This document shows positions 8,701 through 10,891 of a DNA stretch of 10,891 nt, one piece after another. The notes beneath the pieces were generated by a model. It was not told where the DNA came from. It did not search any database and worked only from the letters and a program-made list of their open reading frames with translations. Location: positions 1 through 10,891 of the forward strand of contig JAUZQP010000178.1 in NCBI GenBank assembly GCA_030950965.1, given 5' to 3'. The stretch's first letter is position 1. The number at the start of each line of letters is the position of its first letter. The translations under genes were made by a program, and so were the position numbers. The stretch comes from Mariprofundaceae bacterium (GTDB lineage: Bacteria > Pseudomonadota > Zetaproteobacteria > Mariprofundales > Mariprofundaceae).

Positions 8701-8877
8701 TTGAGGGGATTGCCCTGGGTACTCTGTAAATACAATGACCTGCACATCAGAAAGATCAGGAATAGCATCTAAAGGGGTATTTTTTATAGCCCACACGCCT
8801 GCGGACAAAAGAAATGCTGTGGCAATAAAGACCAGCAAACGGTTTTTAATGGAGCTACCAATGATTGCTTTAATCAT
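5731..8877 (-). CDS. cusA: CusA-type heavy-metal RND efflux pump (pump 1)
   Basis: This 1048-residue inner-membrane RND pump is paralogous to pump 2; 69 of the first 100 residues are identical by hand alignment. It has the same two-fold layout of transmembrane blocks and periplasmic porter domains, with DAIPDLSDVQV (37-47), GPDATGVGW (130-138) and ANIMSLGG (388-395). The CusA three-Met metal site is complete at Met572, Met622 and Met672, so Cu(I)/Ag(I) is the expected substrate. Asp405 and Glu939 are kept, and the relay Lys position is Ile983. Of the relay Met pairs, 391/1009 and 403/486 are kept (here 391/1008, 403/485). Met410 is Leu410 although its partner survives (Met500), and 271/755 is Leu271/Asn755. 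The start is well supported: AGGAG 6 bases upstream, and the ATG overlaps the channel stop as ATGA. It has no adaptor of its own, so it probably uses the adaptor encoded two genes downstream, or forms mixed trimers with pump 2 (inference). Confidence 0.95.
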   Translation of the reverse strand: MIKAIIGSSIKNRLLVFIATAFLLSAGVWAIKNTPLDAIPDLSDVQVIVFTEYPGQSPQIVEDQITYPLTTAMLAVPYAKVVRGYSFFGLSFVYIIFEDNTDMYWARSRVLEYLNYAAKSLPPSVTPTLGPDATGVGWAYEYALVDKTGKHDLSQLRSIQDWFMRFQLQTVSGVSEVASIGGFVKQYQIVVDPDALSSYGISISQVKHAVMASNSDVGGKIIEMAESEFMVRGLGYIQSIEDLESIAVSVNENGTAIYLKDIAHIHLGPDLRRGLADLNGEGEVAGGVVIIRYGANALETINAIKAKLEDLKKGLPEGVEIISVYDRSGLIERAVDNLTSNLIEEFIVISLVCMLFLMHVRSALVAIITLPLGILIAFILMQWQGIAANIMSLGGIAITLGAMVDGAIVLIENAHKHLERKEAEKESELTVKERWSAVTTASKEVGPALFFSLLIITVSYLAIFTMEAQEGRLFKPLAFTATYSMAAAALLAVTLVPVLMGYFIRGKIMPEARNPVNRLLTYVHTPLLNVSIKSRWVVLSLSVMILMSMAYPLSKLGSEFMPPLDEGDILYMPSMFPGVSITKAKEVLQQTDRILKTFPEVHHVFGKVGRAETSTDPASLSMIETVITLKPRDEWSDPTKTTKALMDEMDKAIQIPGIANAWTYPIKTRIDMLSTGIKTPIGIKVLGPDLNVLQDIVEDIEKHLKTLPDTLSAFGDRAVGGNYLDIKINRNQIARYGLTIKAVQDVVQSAIGGMNISYTVEGLERYPINLRYPRALRSDIGHLKRVLVATPGGAQIPLSQLATLSMQKGPPVIKSEDARLNAWIYVDLKTSDIGGYVQEAKQLIENKVKMPAGYTLVWSGQFEYMERSSAKLKMVIPLTIALIFLLLFFNFKNVSTPLVVLLSVPFAMVGGFWLVMWMGYNLSVAVAVGFIALAGVATEIGVLILTFIDQEIDEKREQKGAKLTAVEIMDGVKSGTSKRVRPIAMTATAVMAGLLPIMWGSGTGSDVMQRIAAPMLGGMVTTTILSLLVLPVIYGLVLQIKERQVESE

Positions 8878-10169
8878 CGAACGCTCCTGCCAACGGCTGC
8901 ATCAAGACGCGCAAGACTTTGCTTGGCACTTGCTAACGCCTTCCAGTATTGGGTTTCATAATTGTATAATGTGACCTGAGCGCGAACAAGGTTGAGGAAA
9001 TCCACTTTATTGACTTGATAGCCTGCCAACATCGAAGCAACGGTTTGTTTTGCCTGAGGAATAATGCCTTGTTTGAACAACATACTTTGTTCTTTGGCTT
9101 TATCGTACACGGCCAAGGCTTGGGAGATTTCCGATAGCACCGCCTCTTTGCTGTCTTGGTATGAAAATTCAGCGCGTGCCAACTCGGCTTGACGCTGGCC
9201 CAGTTGATGATCTTGTTTGGAACGCGTGAAAAAGGGCAGGGTCATATTCAAGCGAATACTTGCAAAATCCGAACGGCTTGTACCATTGCCAGGATTGTTA
9301 CCACCCCGTATACCATAAGCTGCTGCAAGATTAAAATTGGGGTAATAATCCTGTTCTGCCAAATCAATGCGCTGTTGTGCAGCGGCAATATGGGTGTTAT
9401 TTTTAGCCAGTAAGGGGCGAGATGATACCGCTTGTTCAAACAAGTCAGATTCACGCGATACACGGGGCAAAAGCTCTGAAATGTCCCGCGATACGATCAT
9501 GCTTTGATGGGGTGATTGATTGAGCAAGGCATTGAGTACGGCTTGCTCTTGACGGCGTGAAGCTTTGAGTTGAATCGCGACATCTAAAAGCTTGGACAGC
9601 TCCAGTTGTGCCAACAACACATCTTGTTGCAAACCTTTGCCTACTTTGTATTTAATTTCAGCAATTTTAATAAGCTGGCGCAACAACTGTTGGTTATGTT
9701 CCACCGTTTCTAAGGCGCGATCCAAGTAAAAAATATTCCACCAACGGTTTTTTACGCGATATACGACTTGTAGCTTGAATTCATCCGTATCATAGGATGC
9801 GGCATCGGCCAATAAATCAGCCACTGAAGCGCGTAAATCCAAGGTGCCAGGGAAGGGTAAGGCTTGTGAAAGACCAAACTGGGATTGGGTCATGTTTTCT
9901 TGTGTGGGGGAAAACGTATCAATAGGTAGGTTGAGTAGGTTAAACGATAAAACAGGATCTGGTAAACTACCTACTTGTGCCGGGATTTCACGCATGGCAC
10001 GCGCTTGCTCACCTTGCGCTGCCAGCATGGGATTATGCGTCACGGCGTGTTTTACCGCATCTTCGAGCGATAAGCGTTTGACTTCTTTTGTTTGCGCTTC
10101 ACCAATAAGGGGCATGGTAAAGATCAGGCATCCGAGGATGCAGGTAATAAACCCTTTTGAGTGCTGCAT
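8874..10169 (-). CDS. TolC/CusC-type outer-membrane efflux channel
   Basis: This 431-residue outer-membrane factor should form the trimeric exit duct of the efflux complex. An N-terminal export signal (about 1-25, likely cut after GEA) is followed by two outer-membrane-efflux repeats, roughly 33-210 and 235-425. These are rich in long amphipathic helices (for example LSLEDAVKHAVTHNPML at 34-50 and the Gln/Ala/Lys-rich stretch after 320). The second beta-strand region (about 285-320) contains GIRGGNN and LNMTLPFF. Unlike E. coli CusC there is no clear lipoprotein signal; a Cys at 14 preceded by LG sits too early in the hydrophobic core to be convincing. AGGAGG lies 8 bases before the ATG. It is the only channel gene here, follows the small secreted protein and is coupled to pump 1, so it is presumably shared by both pumps. 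CusC- or CzcC-like is the best description; I do not assign a symbol. Confidence 0.92.
   Translation of the reverse strand: MQHSKGFITCILGCLIFTMPLIGEAQTKEVKRLSLEDAVKHAVTHNPMLAAQGEQARAMREIPAQVGSLPDPVLSFNLLNLPIDTFSPTQENMTQSQFGLSQALPFPGTLDLRASVADLLADAASYDTDEFKLQVVYRVKNRWWNIFYLDRALETVEHNQQLLRQLIKIAEIKYKVGKGLQQDVLLAQLELSKLLDVAIQLKASRRQEQAVLNALLNQSPHQSMIVSRDISELLPRVSRESDLFEQAVSSRPLLAKNNTHIAAAQQRIDLAEQDYYPNFNLAAAYGIRGGNNPGNGTSRSDFASIRLNMTLPFFTRSKQDHQLGQRQAELARAEFSYQDSKEAVLSEISQALAVYDKAKEQSMLFKQGIIPQAKQTVASMLAGYQVNKVDFLNLVRAQVTLYNYETQYWKALASAKQSLARLDAAVGRSVR
8884..8888 (-). promoter_or_regulatory. Ribosome binding site of pump 1
   Basis: AGGAG on the minus strand lies within the last codons of the channel gene, 6 bases before the pump 1 ATG. 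Together with the ATGA overlap it links translation of the two genes. Confidence 0.65.
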
Positions 10170-10177
10170 GACAGCAA

Positions 10178-10183
10178 CCTCCT
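10178..10183 (-). promoter_or_regulatory. Strong ribosome binding site of the channel gene
   Basis: AGGAGG on the minus strand lies 8 bases upstream of the ATG at 10169. Its first base is the last base of a 6-bp stem (10183-10200), so folding could affect access. Confidence 0.7.
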
Positions 10184-10218
10184 GCTATGATTTTATAGCA
10201 ACGCCCTGTTAAAAACAG
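10183..10218. repeat. Two short inverted repeats before the channel gene
   Basis: TGCTAT/ATAGCA (10183-10200, loop of 6) and CTGTT/AACAG (10206-10218, loop of 3) lie side by side in the 100-base gap between the first gene and the channel gene. The first contains TATAAA on the minus strand (10192-10197), a possible -10 element, but I see no good -35 at the right distance. They may be an operator, an attenuating or RNA-processing site, or chance. Confidence 0.3.
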
Positions 10219-10269
10219 ACACGCAGCCAGATCACATCATGCTGATATGACCGATAGCGAAGGTTTATT

Positions 10270-10695
10270 TTAAATTAAAATACGGTGGGAGGTTTGATAA
10301 AGAAGGGAAAAACTGTGTGGCGGCGCGTTTTTTTCCAGCCAAGATAGACGCATAAAGGATGGTACAACCACGCTTTCGGGCCATTCAATGACGCCAAGAA
10401 GAATCAATACATGATCCGACATGGCAGGAACAGAAGCCGAAAGTGCCATCTCTGGCGTGTCGCAATGATCACACGGTAGATCTTTCGCTGTGCTATGATG
10501 TACATCAGTATCATCTATCGCCGTCATATTTACCTTGTGGCAATGCGCGGTTACAGGAACCATGGTACTTGTTTCATTCGCTTCAGCGGTTGAAAGGCAG
10601 GCAGCAGAAACAAAAAATTGCAATAACAAAACCACAAGCAACGATTTAACGAAGCTTGCTTTCCGATATTGAAAGATTGATCTGATGCGTAACAT
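10270..10695 (-). CDS. Small secreted Cys/His-containing protein, first gene of the operon
   Basis: I do not recognise the family with certainty. With the start at 10695 it has 141 residues: a basic N-terminus, a hydrophobic segment (KSLLVVLLLQFF) that looks like a signal peptide ending near SAA/AEA, then a mature part with possible metal ligands: HCH, a Val-His-His, and CDHC within about 35 residues. It continues with a second hydrophobic stretch (HVLILLGVIEW) and a basic, proline-containing end (PPHS...LLYQTSHRILI). Small proteins of this build often precede the TolC-type gene in heavy-metal RND operons; some are classed as DUF2946, which I cannot confirm. The frame is open upstream to a TTG at 10767 and an ATG at 10764, but a strong promoter lies inside that extension, so the shorter form is preferred. 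No Shine-Dalgarno precedes 10695. A periplasmic metal-binding or leader role is inference. Confidence 0.6.
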   Translation of the reverse strand: MLRIRSIFQYRKASFVKSLLVVLLLQFFVSAACLSTAEANETSTMVPVTAHCHKVNMTAIDDTDVHHSTAKDLPCDHCDTPEMALSASVPAMSDHVLILLGVIEWPESVVVPSFMRLSWLEKNAPPHSFSLLYQTSHRILI

Positions 10696-10702
10696 GCGCC
10701 GA

Positions 10703-10731
10703 ACTATAGGTATGGGATGATGAAGTGTCAA
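10703..10731 (-). promoter_or_regulatory. Sigma70-like promoter of the metal-efflux operon
   Basis: On the minus strand a perfect -35 TTGACA (10726-10731) is separated by exactly 17 bases from TATAGT (10703-10708), a five-of-six match to the -10 consensus. Transcription would begin at about 10695-10696, at the ATG of the first gene, and could read through all seven genes. The 17-base spacing is that of an ordinary promoter; MerR-family activated promoters such as those of CueR typically have 19-20. No clear activator or repressor dyad was found around it. Confidence 0.65.
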
Positions 10732-10891
10732 TGAAAGACAACCGACTGGGCAGGGTGATTGCATCAAAGAGGGGTTGACAATTCATTAATAAATAGCTAC
10801 CAAATGGGATATGAAAACACTATCAACATCAATTATCTCGTATTTTACATCTATCCCTGACCCTCGCATAACGGGGCGCATTTCTCATAAG
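10732..10891. other. Upstream flank without a recognisable gene
   Basis: This AT-leaning stretch upstream of the operon promoter runs to the window edge. Short frames exist on both strands (for example an 18-codon plus-strand frame starting near 10804), but none has a ribosome binding site or familiar sequence. A plus-strand TTGACA at 10775-10780 has no fitting -10. No regulator gene is visible. Confidence 0.45.

Noticed and set aside
5731..8877. CzcA-type zinc/cobalt/cadmium specificity for the pumps
   Set aside because: Both pumps keep the three-methionine CusA site and overall CusA-like sequence, which points to Cu(I)/Ag(I). Divalent export cannot be excluded but has no support in the sequence.
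10128..10169. Lipoprotein signal in the channel protein (Cys at residue 14)
   Set aside because: The hydrophobic core before this Cys is too short, and a conventional cleavage site (GEA, near residue 25) fits better.
10696..10767. Longer form of the first gene from TTG 10767 or ATG 10764
   Set aside because: The extra residues do not look like an export signal, no Shine-Dalgarno precedes either codon, and a near-consensus promoter lies inside the extension.
10775..10780. Plus-strand TTGACA as a divergent promoter
   Set aside because: No acceptable -10 hexamer lies 16-18 bases downstream and no plus-strand gene follows before the window ends.

Overview
The window comes from a Gram-negative bacterium, most likely a proteobacterium with moderate GC content (close to 50% in the stretches counted by hand). 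The evidence is tripartite envelope machinery: RND pumps, a periplasmic adaptor and a TolC-type outer-membrane channel. I cannot name a genus. Every supported gene lies on the minus strand, so the cluster is read from right to left. No tRNA, rRNA, CRISPR array or complete insertion sequence was seen.

Layout in transcription order: (1) a sigma70-like promoter at 10703-10731; (2) a small secreted Cys/His-containing protein (10270-10695); (3) a TolC/CusC-type channel (8874-10169); (4) a first CusA-type heavy-metal RND pump, called pump 1 here (5731-8877); (5) a divergent PII-like protein (5367-5699); (6) a CusB-type adaptor with two heavy-metal-binding repeats and a Met-rich tail (3819-5327); (7) a second CusA-type pump, pump 2 (679-3822); (8) a DUF411 metal-binding lipoprotein (170-682). 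Three junctions (channel/pump 1, adaptor/pump 2, pump 2/DUF411) are ATGA stop-start overlaps. The PII-like gene sits alone between the two coupled blocks. The left end (1-169) has no convincing gene but holds a run of short hairpins.

The likely joint function is export of monovalent copper and/or silver from the periplasm and cytoplasm. Both pumps keep the three-methionine substrate site known from E. coli CusA. The adaptor and the DUF411 protein add further Met/Cys/His metal-binding surfaces. The unusual points are two paralogous pumps sharing one adaptor and one channel; a PII-like protein with a short T-loop that lacks several classical ligand residues; and shared departures of both pumps from the E. 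coli CusA methionine relay and proton-relay lysine. No metal-responsive regulator (CusRS, CueR or similar) and no separate cusF lies in the window.
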